This document shows positions 1 through 9,144 of a DNA stretch of 64,000 bases, one piece after another (the stretch's first letter is position 1; each line of letters opens with the position of its first letter). The notes beneath the pieces are model-generated. The model was not told where the DNA came from. It ran no database searches and saw only the letters and a list, made by a program, of their open reading frames with translations. Made by a program: the position numbers and the translations under genes. This stretch comes from DASSUW01 sp963740605 (GTDB lineage Bacteria > Actinomycetota > Thermoleophilia > Solirubrobacterales > Solirubrobacteraceae), in contig CAVUFC010000017.1 in NCBI GenBank assembly GCA_963740605.1, positions 42,544 to 106,543 on the forward strand, written 5' to 3'.

Positions 1-54
1 ACGGCGCGCTGAAGGCAACGTGCGACGACAAAGCTTGAACACGAGGAGACAGAT

Positions 55-1422
55 ATGCGCAAGCACCTAACTCGCGCCCGCCTGCGTAGCATCGGCGCGT
101 TTCTGGGGGTCGCCGCCCTGGGCGCGACACTCGCGCCCTCGTTCGCGCGCGCCGACACTGTCACGGACTGGAACGACGCCGCGTCGACGGCGATCGTCGG
201 CGTGGCCAAGCAGCCGCCGCCGGTCGCCGTGATGAGCTTCGCCATGGTCCAGGGCGCGGTTTATGACGCGGTCGAGGCCATCGACGGCCGCTACGCCCCG
301 TATCTCGCCACGCCGCCGGCCCGGCGCACGGACTCCGAGGACGCGGCGGCCGCCACCGCGGCGTTCCGCGTGCTCGCCGAACTGTTCCCCGACCAGCTCC
401 CGACGCTGCAGGCGCGCTACGACGCGTCGCTGGCGGCGATCGCCGACCGCCCGGGCAAGACCCGCGGCATCGACGACGGCGAGCAGGCCGCGGCGGCGAT
501 GATCAGGGTGCGCGTCAACGACGGCCGCTTCGGCCCGTTCACGCCGGTGATCGACACCACCCCGGGCGCCTGGCGACCCACGCCGCCGAACTTCGCCACC
601 GACCCCGCGCCTTGGGTCGGCAACGTGCGACCGTTCCTGGTGCCCAGCGTCGACATGCTTCGCGTCGCCGGCCCAAACCCGCTGACCAGCCGCGCCTATG
701 CGCGCGACTTCAACGAGATCAAGTCGGTGGGCGCGCTCCACAGCACCACGCGGACGCCGGACGAGACTGACGCGGCGATCTGGTGGCAGGAGAACGCATT
801 CTCGCTCTACAACCGCATCCTGCGCACGATCGCGGCTGACCGCCACCTGTCGACGGCCGACAGTGCACGGATGCTCGCGATGACCAACCTAGCCGCTGCC
901 GACGCGGCGATCGGCTGCTGGCACGAGAAGTACCGCTGGAACTTCTGGCGCCCGATCACCGCCGTCCGCGAGGCCGACACCGACGGCAACCCGGCCACCG
1001 CGGCGGATCCGGCCTGGCTGCCCCTGTTCGACCCGTCCACCCCAGTCGCCCCCGGAGCGCCGCTGCTGGTCACCCCGCCGTTCCCCGACAACCCGTCCGG
1101 ACACACCTGTGCCACCGGCGCCATGGTGACCACGCTGCAGCACTTCTTCGGCACCGACCGCGTACCGTTCAGCATACGCAGCAACGAGTCGGGCACGACC
1201 CGCCGCTTCACCCGGTTGTCCGACGTGCTGCGCGAGGTGATCAATGCCCGCGTATGGGCCGGCATCCACTTCCGCACCGCCGACATCGAGGGTGCAGAAC
1301 TGGGCGCGACGGTCGCCCGCTACGAGCGCCGACACTACTTCCAGCCGGCCCGCTTCCCGCTGCGCCACTACGCAGCCGACACCACGGACGTGCCCCGACG
1401 CCGTGACACGCCGCACTCCTGA
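55..1422 (+). CDS. Exported vanadium-dependent haloperoxidase-type (PAP2 superfamily) protein
   Basis: 455 aa with a Sec-type signal peptide (basic start, hydrophobic core, cleavage near ARADT at about residue 34). The C-terminal half carries the vanadate-binding pattern of vanadium chloroperoxidases: K292 and R299 in KYRWNFWRP, H350 in PSGHTCATGA, and R399 and H405 in RVWAGIH. These match the K...R, SGH and R......H sites of the fungal enzyme. Family members oxidise halides with H2O2 or act as related acid phosphatases, so the substrate cannot be assigned. The start is backed by an AGGAG-like site about 10 bases upstream. A paralogue lies at 56088-57422 on the other strand. Confidence is high for the family and moderate for haloperoxidase chemistry. 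Confidence 0.85.
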   Translation: MRKHLTRARLRSIGAFLGVAALGATLAPSFARADTVTDWNDAASTAIVGVAKQPPPVAVMSFAMVQGAVYDAVEAIDGRYAPYLATPPARRTDSEDAAAATAAFRVLAELFPDQLPTLQARYDASLAAIADRPGKTRGIDDGEQAAAAMIRVRVNDGRFGPFTPVIDTTPGAWRPTPPNFATDPAPWVGNVRPFLVPSVDMLRVAGPNPLTSRAYARDFNEIKSVGALHSTTRTPDETDAAIWWQENAFSLYNRILRTIAADRHLSTADSARMLAMTNLAAADAAIGCWHEKYRWNFWRPITAVREADTDGNPATAADPAWLPLFDPSTPVAPGAPLLVTPPFPDNPSGHTCATGAMVTTLQHFFGTDRVPFSIRSNESGTTRRFTRLSDVLREVINARVWAGIHFRTADIEGAELGATVARYERRHYFQPARFPLRHYAADTTDVPRRRDTPHS

Positions 1423-1837
1423 CGCCTGAACCAGCGAATCGCCGCGGCGCTCGACCATCAAACGCCGAGCGCCGCGACGCTCCCCTGGCCGCGGTCATGC
1501 GACCTCGTCGCGTCGCGGGTCGACGTGCGTCACGGGGCCGCAGCCAGCTGACAAGCGCGTCACGTGTAGGTACACACTGCGGTCGTCGTCAATGCCAGGC
1601 GCAACGCCGGCCTTCAACTCGTTCATACGGTCGCGTTCGATCGGCGTCGAGTCGGCCAAGGCGACTCTTGTAGCGTGCGTCGAACGGGACGGCCGACGTT
1701 GTGATCGCCCGAGCGCCCACTCGTGAAGCCAAAGACACTGCCGACACGTTGGCCGACGCGCTCGGCGCCCGGAAAGCCCCGGTCGCGATCGAGCACCTGA
1801 ATCCTGTCGGCTGGACGCATCGTTCGGAGCAGAGCGC
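1423..1837. other. Intergenic stretch without a confident gene
   Basis: No recognisable gene. An ATG at 1626 opens a 43-codon frame on the minus strand ending at 1495 (starts MNELKAGVAP). A plus-strand frame from GTG 1701 runs about 45 codons with GC-rich third positions before meeting the DUF4239 scrap in a different frame. Either may be debris of older genes; neither has a clear ribosome site. Confidence 0.4.
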
Positions 1838-2086
1838 GTCAGCGAGGCCAATGCGATCGGTACGACGTATCTGCGGGCCCAGACTCTGGCGGAGCCGATC
1901 CGCAGCCGCTCGCTCGACTTGCTCCTCCGATACACGCGAAGCGCGATCCACCTCTCAGACCGGGTCCCGGGAAGCGCCGAGGAGCGCCAAGCCGCGGTAC
2001 TCGAGGAGCGACTACAGCGCCAGCTCTAGGCCCTTGCAGGCAAAGCGCTGGCGACGGCGCCGACGGCCAGCGCGCCACGCCTCTAC
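1838..2086 (+). pseudogene. Fragment of a DUF4239 gene (duplicate of 48196-48444)
   Basis: This 249-bp block aligns without gaps to 48196-48444 inside the intact DUF4239 gene, with only a handful of mismatches. The shared part encodes the conserved central segment (EANAIGTTYLRAQTLAEP ... TASAPRLY). Here a TGG codon has become TAG (2027-2029, RQL-stop-ALAG), and both ends of the gene are missing. Similarity stops at 2086, where IS3 transposase sequence begins, so an insertion or recombination created the junction. The fragment is non-functional. Confidence 0.85.
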
Positions 2087-2401
2087 CGAATCCTCAATAA
2101 CGGCAGCGCGTTCACCAGCCGCGCGTTCCGCGCCCGGCTCGGCGAGCTCGGGATCACGCACCGCCGCGGCGGCTACCGCGACCCCGAGAGTCAGGCCTTC
2201 ATCGAGTCCTGGTTCTCCAAGCTCAAGCAGCGCTGCCTCTGGCGCGAGGAGTTCGAGGCGCTCGACGACGCCCGCCACGCGATCGGCGCCTACGTCGACC
2301 GCTACCACCACCGACTGCACAGCCGGCTGGCCTACCGCACCCCGCGCGAGGTCGCCGCCACCTGGAAGGATCACGACGACCAGCTAACCCAAGCGGCCTG
2401 A
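2087..2401 (+). pseudogene. IS3-family transposase (OrfB) C-terminal remnant
   Basis: The frame ending in TGA at 2399-2401 encodes about 100 residues of an rve/integrase-core C terminus: NGSAFTSRAF, then GITHRRGGYRDPESQAFIES with the DDE glutamate, then KLKQRCLW and a YHHRLHSRLAYRTPREVA tail. The first two catalytic aspartates and all of OrfA are absent. It abuts the DUF4239 fragment directly. Typical IS3 OrfB proteins are about 280 aa, so this is the last third only. Confidence 0.8.
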
Positions 2402-2489
2402 GCTGACAACGCCGAAGGGGTCCACGCCAGTCGTGCGGCGACTCGAACCGCGGTCGGCGCGGTCACGGCGCAGCGGTAGCGTCCGCACT

Positions 2490-3608
2490 ATGCGGACGGT
2501 CAGCGTGCTCGTCGCGGACCTCGAGGGCTCGGACGCGCTGCCCGGCTACGACGCGCTGCTCGACCGCGTCGCCGCCGAGCACGGCGGCACGCGCGAGCCG
2601 GGCGGCGGCGACTCGCGCCTGCTCGCGTTCGAGAGCGCCCGCGCCGCGGTCGACGCCGCCGTCGCGTTGCAGCGCGCCGCGGGCGGGCCGCGCGTGCGCG
2701 TCGGGCTCCACACCGGCGAGCTCGCGCGCGAGGGGGGCGAGCTGCGCGGCCGCGCGCTGGTCAAGGCCGCGCGGATCGCGGCGCTCGCCCGCGGCGGCGA
2801 GATCCTCGCCTCGTCCGTCGTGCGCGATCTGGCCGACGTCGACGACGTCGACGCTGACGTGTGGTTCGACGACGGCGACGAGGTCGAGCTGCGCGGGATG
2901 CGCGGCCGCCACGCGCTGTCGCCCGTGCGCTGGACAGCGGAGCCGCGGCGGCCGGTGCGCGTGGTGATCGCCGACGACGCCGCGATCGTGCGCGACGGCG
3001 TCGCCGCGCTGCTGCGCGAGCGTGGGATGGAGGTCGTGGGGACGGCCGCCGACGCCGCCGGCCTCCACGAGGCGGTCGAGCGCCACCGCCCTGACGTCGC
3101 GATCGTCGACATCCGCATGCCGCCGACGCACACCAACGAGGGGCTGGTGGCCGCCGAGCGGATCCGCGCCTCGCATCCGCAGACCGGAGTGCTCGTGCTC
3201 TCGCAGCACGTCGAGCCGGAGTTCGCGCTGCGGCTCGTGCGCGACGAGCAGGCGCGCGGCGGCTACCTGCTCAAGGACCGCATCTCCGACGCTGACGTGC
3301 TGGTGGAGGCGGTCGCGCGCGTGGCGCGCGGCGGCTGCGTGGTCGATCCGGGGCTGACCGGCGAACTGCTGCGCCGGGCGGAGGCGGGCGGGCGACTGGG
3401 GGAGCTCACCGACCGCGAGCGCGACGTGCTCGCGCTGCTCGCGCAGGGGCTGTCGAACCGCGCGATCGCCGAGCGGCTCGTGGTCGCTGGCCGCACGGTC
3501 GAGACGCACATCGGCCAGATCTTCCTCAAGCTCGGGCTGCGCGACGAGGGCGCCGAGCACCGCCGCGTGGCCGCGGTGCTCACCTACCTGCGGGCATCCG
3601 GGCGATGA
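2490..3608 (+). CDS. Response regulator: cyclase-homology domain + receiver + LuxR HTH
   Basis: 372 aa from ATG 2490; a GTG at 2433 would add 19 arginine-rich residues and is less likely. Residues 1 to about 145 resemble class III nucleotidyl cyclase/guanylate-cyclase homology (VSVLVADLEGSD, RVGLHTGE, RGRALVKAARIAALA), but the metal-binding aspartates look incomplete. Residues about 155-275 form a receiver with phospho-acceptor D207 in AIVDIRMPP. Residues about 305-365 are a NarL/FixJ HTH (LTDRERDVLALLAQGLSNRA). The 3' end overlaps the histidine kinase on the opposite strand by 29 bp, so the two probably form one two-component pair. The cyclase-like part may be a ligand or dimerisation module. 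Confidence 0.85.
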   Translation: MRTVSVLVADLEGSDALPGYDALLDRVAAEHGGTREPGGGDSRLLAFESARAAVDAAVALQRAAGGPRVRVGLHTGELAREGGELRGRALVKAARIAALARGGEILASSVVRDLADVDDVDADVWFDDGDEVELRGMRGRHALSPVRWTAEPRRPVRVVIADDAAIVRDGVAALLRERGMEVVGTAADAAGLHEAVERHRPDVAIVDIRMPPTHTNEGLVAAERIRASHPQTGVLVLSQHVEPEFALRLVRDEQARGGYLLKDRISDADVLVEAVARVARGGCVVDPGLTGELLRRAEAGGRLGELTDRERDVLALLAQGLSNRAIAERLVVAGRTVETHIGQIFLKLGLRDEGAEHRRVAAVLTYLRASGR

Positions 3609-5328
3609 GCGTGGTGCCGCCGCCCGCCGGGCTCTCGACGGTGAGCGAGCCGCCGAGCGCCTCCAGCCGGTCGGCGAGCCCGACGAGGCCGTTGGCGGCC
3701 CGGGCGCCGCCGCGCCCGTCGTCGGCGACGGACAGGACGAGCTCGGCGTGGTCGAGCTCGGCGCGCAGCGCGACGTGCTGCGCGCCGGCGTGCTTGAGCA
3801 CGTTCGCGAGCGCCTCGCCGGCTGCGAAGTAGGCGGTCGACTCGACGATGTCAGGGAGGCGTTCGGTGAGGTCGACGGCCGTGTCGACCGGGAGCGGCAC
3901 GCGCTCGGCGAGCGCCTGCAACGCCGGGCCGAGGCCCTGCTCGTCGAGCAGCGGCGGGCGGATGCCCCGCGCCAGCTCGCGCACCTCGGCCATCGCGCCG
4001 TCGAGCTCGGCGGCGAGGTCGTCGAGCTCGTCGGCGAGCTCGATGTTGCCGCCGCCGCCGACCCGCCGCTCGAGCGCGCGCAGGCGCACGGCGAGCGCGA
4101 CGAGCCGCTGCTGGGCGCCGTCGTGGAGGTCGCGCTCGAGCCGGCGGCGCTCGGCGTCGGCGGAGGCGACGATGCGCTGGCGAGACGCCTGCAGGTGGTC
4201 GGCTAGGCGCTCGTTGTGCAGCGCGAGCCGCGCGGCGGCCGCGACCGCGCTCAGCAGCTCCGGCTCCTCGCGCAGCGCGGCGTCGTGGACGAGCGCGCCG
4301 AGCACGGCGCCGTCGCGCTCGAGCACGGTCGCCGCCAGCCGGTCGCCGGGCTCCGGCAGCGCGGTCTCGCGGCCGCGGTCGTCGAGGTGGGCCTCGCGCT
4401 CAGGCGACCAGCGCAGCAGGCTCAGGCCGGGGTCCGCGAGCGCGCGCCGCATCGCTGCCGAGCCGCCGGCCAGGCCCTCGTCGTCGAGCCGCATGAGGAC
4501 GTCGGCCACGCGCGTGCGCGCGCGCCGCCCGCGCGCGAGCGACAGCACGATCGCCACCGGGATGGCGATCCGCACGGCGGCCATCAGGACGATCATCGCG
4601 TGCGGGGACTCGACCGGTCCGCCGATCACGCGCGTGGCCACGCGGTTGTAGGTGATGAGCGCGGCGACGGCGGCGATCGCGCCGAGCAGCGGCGCGAGCG
4701 TGCGGCGCGCGGGCCCGGTCGCCTCGCGCCAGCGGACCCAGACCAGCCACAGCGCGGCGACGCCGAAGCCGGCCTCGGCGAGGCTGGCGATCCGCACAGT
4801 CGCGTCGTAGGCGGCGGGGTCGGTCACGCCGGTGATGCGGTTGCCGACGCAGAAGCAGCTCGTGAGGTCGAGCGGCGGGCGCAGCACGAGGCGGGCGAGC
4901 GCCAGCGCGAGGTGCGCAGCGAGCGCGCCGCCGGCGATCGCCTGCGCGCGGCGGTCGCGCAGCCCGCCAGGCGTGACCGCGAACAGCAGGCCGATCAGCA
5001 GCACGTCGTGCCAGCCCTGGAGCGGGAAGCCGACGAGGTCGATGAGGTCGGGGTTGTTCCCGTACGCGAAGCCGCCGAGGAACCACAGCCCGCCGATGCC
5101 GACGAGCGCCGGGCCGACGCGCGAGCCGGGGCGCGTGAGCCAGGCGGCGAGGCCGGCGAGCACGGTCGCAATGCCGACGCTCGCGTCGACCGCGACGAGC
5201 CCCGGCCCCCACAGGCTGCCGCTCAGCGCCTCGCGCTCAGCGAGCGCGCCGACGGCGAGCGCGACCGCCGCCGCGGCCACCGCCGGGGCGGCCGGGTGAC
5301 TGCCACGGATCGCCGTGGTGGCGGCCAT
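3580..5328 (-). CDS. Membrane sensor histidine kinase (HisKA_3/NarX type)
   Basis: 582 aa from the ATG at 5328. The N-terminal half has about seven to eight hydrophobic segments (ALVGIGGLWFLGGFAYG, WHDVLLIGLLFAV, LAPLLGAIAAVAALITYN, MIVLMAAVRIAIPVAIVLSL). A GAF-like linker precedes the dimerisation box with the phospho-accepting histidine near residue 402 (RRRLERDLHDGAQQRL), typical of NarL partners. The ATPase domain shows EALANVLKHAGA (N box) and ADDGRGGA (G1 box). It is convergent with the response regulator and is its probable partner. The signal sensed is unknown. Confidence 0.9.
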   Translation of the reverse strand: MAATTAIRGSHPAAPAVAAAAVALAVGALAEREALSGSLWGPGLVAVDASVGIATVLAGLAAWLTRPGSRVGPALVGIGGLWFLGGFAYGNNPDLIDLVGFPLQGWHDVLLIGLLFAVTPGGLRDRRAQAIAGGALAAHLALALARLVLRPPLDLTSCFCVGNRITGVTDPAAYDATVRIASLAEAGFGVAALWLVWVRWREATGPARRTLAPLLGAIAAVAALITYNRVATRVIGGPVESPHAMIVLMAAVRIAIPVAIVLSLARGRRARTRVADVLMRLDDEGLAGGSAAMRRALADPGLSLLRWSPEREAHLDDRGRETALPEPGDRLAATVLERDGAVLGALVHDAALREEPELLSAVAAAARLALHNERLADHLQASRQRIVASADAERRRLERDLHDGAQQRLVALAVRLRALERRVGGGGNIELADELDDLAAELDGAMAEVRELARGIRPPLLDEQGLGPALQALAERVPLPVDTAVDLTERLPDIVESTAYFAAGEALANVLKHAGAQHVALRAELDHAELVLSVADDGRGGARAANGLVGLADRLEALGGSLTVESPAGGGTTLIARMPAGR

Positions 5329-5442
5329 GACGGCGATCGTCTCAGGGGTGCGCGTCCGGGTCCAGCGGAACCCGTGCGGGCACGGAGGAGGTTCCGTGCG
5401 GGCCACGATGACCGCGCGCGGAGACGAACGTACGGTCGCCGC

Positions 5443-7485
5443 ATGTCCAGTCACACGCACGGGACCGCCCGCCGCTTCTGGCCGCCGGCGGCCGCCACGT
5501 TCCTCACCGTCGCGGTCGCGGCGGGCTGGGCCGCCGCGCCCGCGGCCGCGACCGGGCCCGCTCAGGCGGGAGCGGCGACGACCTCGCCGCTCACGCATGC
5601 GGCGCGTCGCGGTCCGCGCGCCCCGCTCGCGCGCACCTCGCGCCGCCGTCTGACGGCGCCCACCGCCCGCGCCGCCGCGCGCCTCGAGGCCCGAGCTCGC
5701 GCGGCCTCGGGCACCGCGCTCGCGGCGTGCGACGACCCGCCCGGCACGTTGTGCGGCTCGATCGACGTCCCGCTCGATCGCCGCCACCCGGCCGCGGGCA
5801 CCATCCCGATCTTCTTCGCCGTCGTGCCCCATCGCGACGCCGGGCCCGCCGCCGGCACCATCCTCGCCTCCGAGGGCGGCCCGGGCGTCTCTTCGACCGC
5901 CGCAGCCGACGGCTACGCGTGGCTGTTCGAGCCGCTGCTCGACACGCGCGACCTGCTGCTCATCGACCTGCGCGGGACCGGGCGCTCGGCCGCGATCGAC
6001 TGCCCTGCGCTGCAGCACGGCGTCGGTGACGCCCAGGCCGCGCGGCGCGCCTGCGCGGCGCAGCTCGGGGCGTCCGCCTCACTGTTCGGCAGCGCCGACC
6101 GCGCGGAGGACATCGAGGACGTGCGAGCCGCGCTCGGGATCCCCAGACTCGACTACTACGGACTGTCTGGCGGCGGGCTGCAGGTCCAGGCCTACGCCGT
6201 GCGGCACGGCGACCACCTTCGCACCGCCGTGCTCGACGCGCCGTACCGTCCGGGCTTCGACGACGCGTTCCAGTCGCCGACGGCGACGGCGCTCGTGCGC
6301 TCCGCCGTGCTGGTGTGCGAGCGGTCGCCGAGCTGCCACGCCGCCGACCGGCACCCGCGCGCGACGCTCGAGCGGCTGCTCTCCCGTGTGCGCTCGCGGT
6401 CGGTGGCGGGCACGGCGCTGGACGCCGACGGCCGGCCGCACGAGGTGGTGGTAGACGAGGCGCGCGTGATCGACCTGCTCGGCGACACGAGCGGCGGCTA
6501 CCTCGACGCCTCCGAGATCAGCGCCGCCGCCCGCGCCCTCGAGCGCGGCGACCGAGCTCCGCTGCTGCGCATGGCCGCCGAGACCGACCACCCGTGGTTC
6601 GTCGATCAGGGCGATCCGCGCTTCTACTCCGACGGCGACTTCCTCGCCACGTGGTGCACCGACGGGCGCTTCCCGTGGGACAAGTCCGCGCCGGAGGCGA
6701 CGCGCCGCGCCCAGCTCGACGCCGTCGTCGGCGGCCTGCGCCGCAGCGCCTTCGCGCCGTTCTCCGTGCCCGCGTGGCTCGGATCGCACGTCACGCCGGG
6801 GCCGGACTGCGTCGTGTGGCCGCAGCCGTCACCAGCGCCGCCGCCCGTCCCGGCCGGGGCGAAGTTCCCCCAGGCGCCCGCGCTGCTGCTGAGCGGCGAC
6901 CTCGATCTCGCGGTGCCGAGCGAGAACGTGCGCGCGGTCGCGGACCGCTTCCCGCGCGGGCAGTTCGTGACCGTCGCTGGCGTGGGGCACGTCACGGCCT
7001 TCGACTCGGACTGCGCGCGGGAGCTGATCGTGCGCTTCATCGGGAAGGCGAAGCCCGTTGACGCGAGCTGCGCCCGCGACGTCGACCCGGCGTACGGGGT
7101 GGGTCGCTTCACGCGCCGCGCCGGGCGCTCCCGCCGCGCCGTCGTCGGCGCCGCGTGGGCGGCCGCCTACGACGCGATCCAGCGGTCGTTCCGCATGGGC
7201 GGTGACACCGGGGCCGGCCTGCGCGGCGGCGCGTTCACCGTCGCCGACCACGGGGCGACCGTCGACTACGAGTACGGCGGCGTCCGCTTCGCAGGCGACG
7301 TGGCGGTGAGCGGCGACGCGCACCGCAGCCGCGAGACCGGCGAGATCGTCGCCGACCTCGTGGTCGACGGCGCCGTCGACGGCCGCCTCCGGATCGAGGG
7401 CCGGCTGTTCCCCCACACCGCCCCGCTGACCGCGCGGGGCGTCATCGGCGGCCGTCCGGTCGCCGTCCTTGTCCCCACCGCCTGA
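5443..7485 (+). CDS. Exported alpha/beta hydrolase (TAP-like peptidase family)
   Basis: 680 aa from ATG 5443. It has a signal peptide (FLTVAVAAGWAAAPAAATG) followed by a low-complexity Ala/Arg linker to about residue 90. The hydrolase fold shows DLRGTGRS, the nucleophile elbow GLSGGG with the catalytic serine, a late acid region (LLLSGDLDLAVPSENV) and histidine in VAGVGHVTAFDSDC, followed by a TAP-like C terminus. About 140 extra residues after the fold form a domain of unknown role. Relatives are secreted tripeptidyl aminopeptidases or proline-type peptidases; the substrate is not predictable. It is transcribed away from the kinase gene, with a 114-bp divergent gap. Confidence 0.85.
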   Translation: MSSHTHGTARRFWPPAAATFLTVAVAAGWAAAPAAATGPAQAGAATTSPLTHAARRGPRAPLARTSRRRLTAPTARAAARLEARARAASGTALAACDDPPGTLCGSIDVPLDRRHPAAGTIPIFFAVVPHRDAGPAAGTILASEGGPGVSSTAAADGYAWLFEPLLDTRDLLLIDLRGTGRSAAIDCPALQHGVGDAQAARRACAAQLGASASLFGSADRAEDIEDVRAALGIPRLDYYGLSGGGLQVQAYAVRHGDHLRTAVLDAPYRPGFDDAFQSPTATALVRSAVLVCERSPSCHAADRHPRATLERLLSRVRSRSVAGTALDADGRPHEVVVDEARVIDLLGDTSGGYLDASEISAAARALERGDRAPLLRMAAETDHPWFVDQGDPRFYSDGDFLATWCTDGRFPWDKSAPEATRRAQLDAVVGGLRRSAFAPFSVPAWLGSHVTPGPDCVVWPQPSPAPPPVPAGAKFPQAPALLLSGDLDLAVPSENVRAVADRFPRGQFVTVAGVGHVTAFDSDCARELIVRFIGKAKPVDASCARDVDPAYGVGRFTRRAGRSRRAVVGAAWAAAYDAIQRSFRMGGDTGAGLRGGAFTVADHGATVDYEYGGVRFAGDVAVSGDAHRSRETGEIVADLVVDGAVDGRLRIEGRLFPHTAPLTARGVIGGRPVAVLVPTA

Positions 7486-7504
7486 GGCGCATAGGGTCGC
7501 CTCA
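7483..7504. terminator. Hairpin between hydrolase and lipoprotein genes
   Basis: TGAGGCG and CGCCTCA form a 7-bp perfect stem with an 8-base loop. The left arm includes the hydrolase stop codon. No U-run follows, so it may be a weak terminator or a processing site ahead of the lipoprotein ribosome site. Confidence 0.4.
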
Positions 7505-7519
7505 CCGAAAGGAGTCGAG

Positions 7520-8233
7520 ATGCGCCATTCCAGAGTCCGCCTCGTGGCCGCGCTGGGCGCCGTGTGCGTCGTGGCCGGGTGTGGCGGAGGGGGCGATGAC
7601 GGAGCTTCCAAGGTGACGAAGGTGCAGGAGGGCGCGGTTGTCTACAGCGACGCGCTGAAGGACAACCAGGGCGGATGGTTCGTCGCGGACGGGAAGATGG
7701 ACTTCGAGGGCGGCGCCTACCGCTGGCACGAGGTGCCGCCGGGTGAGCGACCCGTGGCGGCCTCGGACAAGCTGCTTTCGCAGCACATCCCCGAAGGGCT
7801 CGCGGTGTCGGCGAACGTGACCGTCGAAGACGGCGCGGCGCTCCGGGCGTTGGCGTGCCGGGAGATCGGACCACGCGACGAGCAGCCGAAGGCGTGGTAC
7901 GAGCTCGGCGTCGACGGCCGGCAGGCGCTGATCCGGCGAATGTCGGTGACGGCGCCGCCAAAGATCCTCGCGCGGGTCGAGAAGTCGGTCCCGAACGACA
8001 AGGTCGTGCGGTTGAGCGGCCAGTGCGTGCCGGACGGGAAGGGCGGCCTGGTGCTCGCGCTGCAGGTCGACGGCAAGCAGGTCCTGCAGGCCCGGGACGC
8101 CAAGCCCCTGCCGGCCGTGCAGGACGGCGTCGAGGCGAGCCCCTCGATCCGGGCCTACCCGCGCCCGGACACGCCGGTCCCGGTCAACGTGGTGTGGACC
8201 GACTTCGAGGTCCGCAGCGCGAAGGTGCCGTAG
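7520..8233 (+). CDS. Putative lipoprotein
   Basis: 237 aa from ATG 7520 with AAAGGAG five bases upstream. The signal peptide ends in a lipobox-like VVAGC followed by a glycine-rich linker, so it should be lipid-anchored on the outer face of the membrane. The mature part has a beta-rich composition (WFVADGKMDFEGGAYRWHE, VSANVTVEDGAALRALACRE), reminiscent of concanavalin-like or DUF1080-type folds, but no family is certain. It may be co-transcribed with the upstream hydrolase (34-bp gap, hairpin between). Confidence 0.75.
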   Translation: MRHSRVRLVAALGAVCVVAGCGGGGDDGASKVTKVQEGAVVYSDALKDNQGGWFVADGKMDFEGGAYRWHEVPPGERPVAASDKLLSQHIPEGLAVSANVTVEDGAALRALACREIGPRDEQPKAWYELGVDGRQALIRRMSVTAPPKILARVEKSVPNDKVVRLSGQCVPDGKGGLVLALQVDGKQVLQARDAKPLPAVQDGVEASPSIRAYPRPDTPVPVNVVWTDFEVRSAKVP

Positions 8234-8236
8234 CGA

Positions 8237-9136
8237 TCAGCTGGGGCCGGCGCGGCTTGCGAGCGCGCCGGCTCCCAGGGTCAGCAGGCCGCCGAGCACG
8301 CCGATGAAGCCGGCGGCCTTGACCTCTCCGACCTCGCCGATCGCGCGCTCCGCGGCCACGAGCAGCCCGACGTAGTGCAGGCTCGCGGCGAGGCCGGTGC
8401 CGAGCAGCAGCCCGGCAGCGAGCCTGACGCGCGAGCCGAGCAGCCCGAGGCCCATCAGCGCGGCGATGACGATCTCGGCCGGCTCGAGGAAGAACTCCGC
8501 GCTCTCGCCTTCCTAGAACTCGAGCCACAGCGAGCTGAAGCCGTCGTCGTTGATGAACAGCGCGGCACCGGCGAGCACGACGCCGACGATCCCGAGCACG
8601 AGCGGTCCCGGGTTGAACGTGACCGGCGACGGCTCGGGCGCCACGCGGAGGAAGTCGACGCCGGCGGCGAGCGCGGCGAGGGCTCCGAGCAGGACGATCA
8701 CCGCCAGCAGGGTCGACAGCCTGCTCAGCCGTTCGATGGTGAACTTCAGGAGCCCGAGCGCGGTGACGCTGATGAGCGCCCCGAGCGCGAGCAGCCAGCC
8801 GGCCGAGAGCGAGACGTCGGTGAGCGTGGTAGGTCTCGTAGCCGCCGGTGTCGAGGCCCTCGCCGTCCATGTCGATCCCCTCGACGGGGCCGGGTGTGAC
8901 GGTCGGTGGGGGTGTTGCGGGGCCGGAACGCGCGGCGGCGGCGAGGTGTGGAGCCGGGCCTCGCCGCGCCAGCGCGGGCCGAGCTGGGCGATGAGGATGT
9001 CCTCGAGGTCGTCCCAGGCGGCGGGTGCGGACTCAGGGCGGTCCGAGGGGTTCTTCGCCAGCAGGCGGTCGATCCAGGCCGAGATCGCGGGGTCGACGTC
9101 GGCGACGTCCCCGGCCGGCGCCTCGGTGACGGGCAC
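8237..9136 (-). pseudogene. Ser/Thr protein kinase gene remnant, C-terminal and membrane part
   Basis: On the minus strand, the part near 9136 encodes the last lobe of a bacterial Hanks-type kinase (ISAWIDRLLAKNPSDRPESA, then LEDILIAQLGPRWRGEARL), a Pro/Ser-rich linker and three hydrophobic helices. A TAG at 8513-8515 interrupts the frame right after SSLWLEF. The same frame then continues with three more membrane segments to the stop at 8237, so the original was one multi-pass protein. The kinase catalytic core (P-loop, HRD, DFG) is gone, cut off at an IS110 scrap. Function is lost unless the fragment is expressed by itself. Confidence 0.75.
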
Positions 9137-9144
9137 CGTCGCCT

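Noticed and set aside
67..846. Long minus-strand frame over the first haloperoxidase-type gene
   Set aside because: It is the complement of a well-supported gene, is Arg-rich and has no domain; a shadow caused by high GC.
4216..5442. Plus-strand frame that extends the exported hydrolase upstream by 409 codons
   Set aside because: It is antisense to the histidine kinase and has low-complexity Arg/Ala/Glu composition; the signal peptide begins at 5443.
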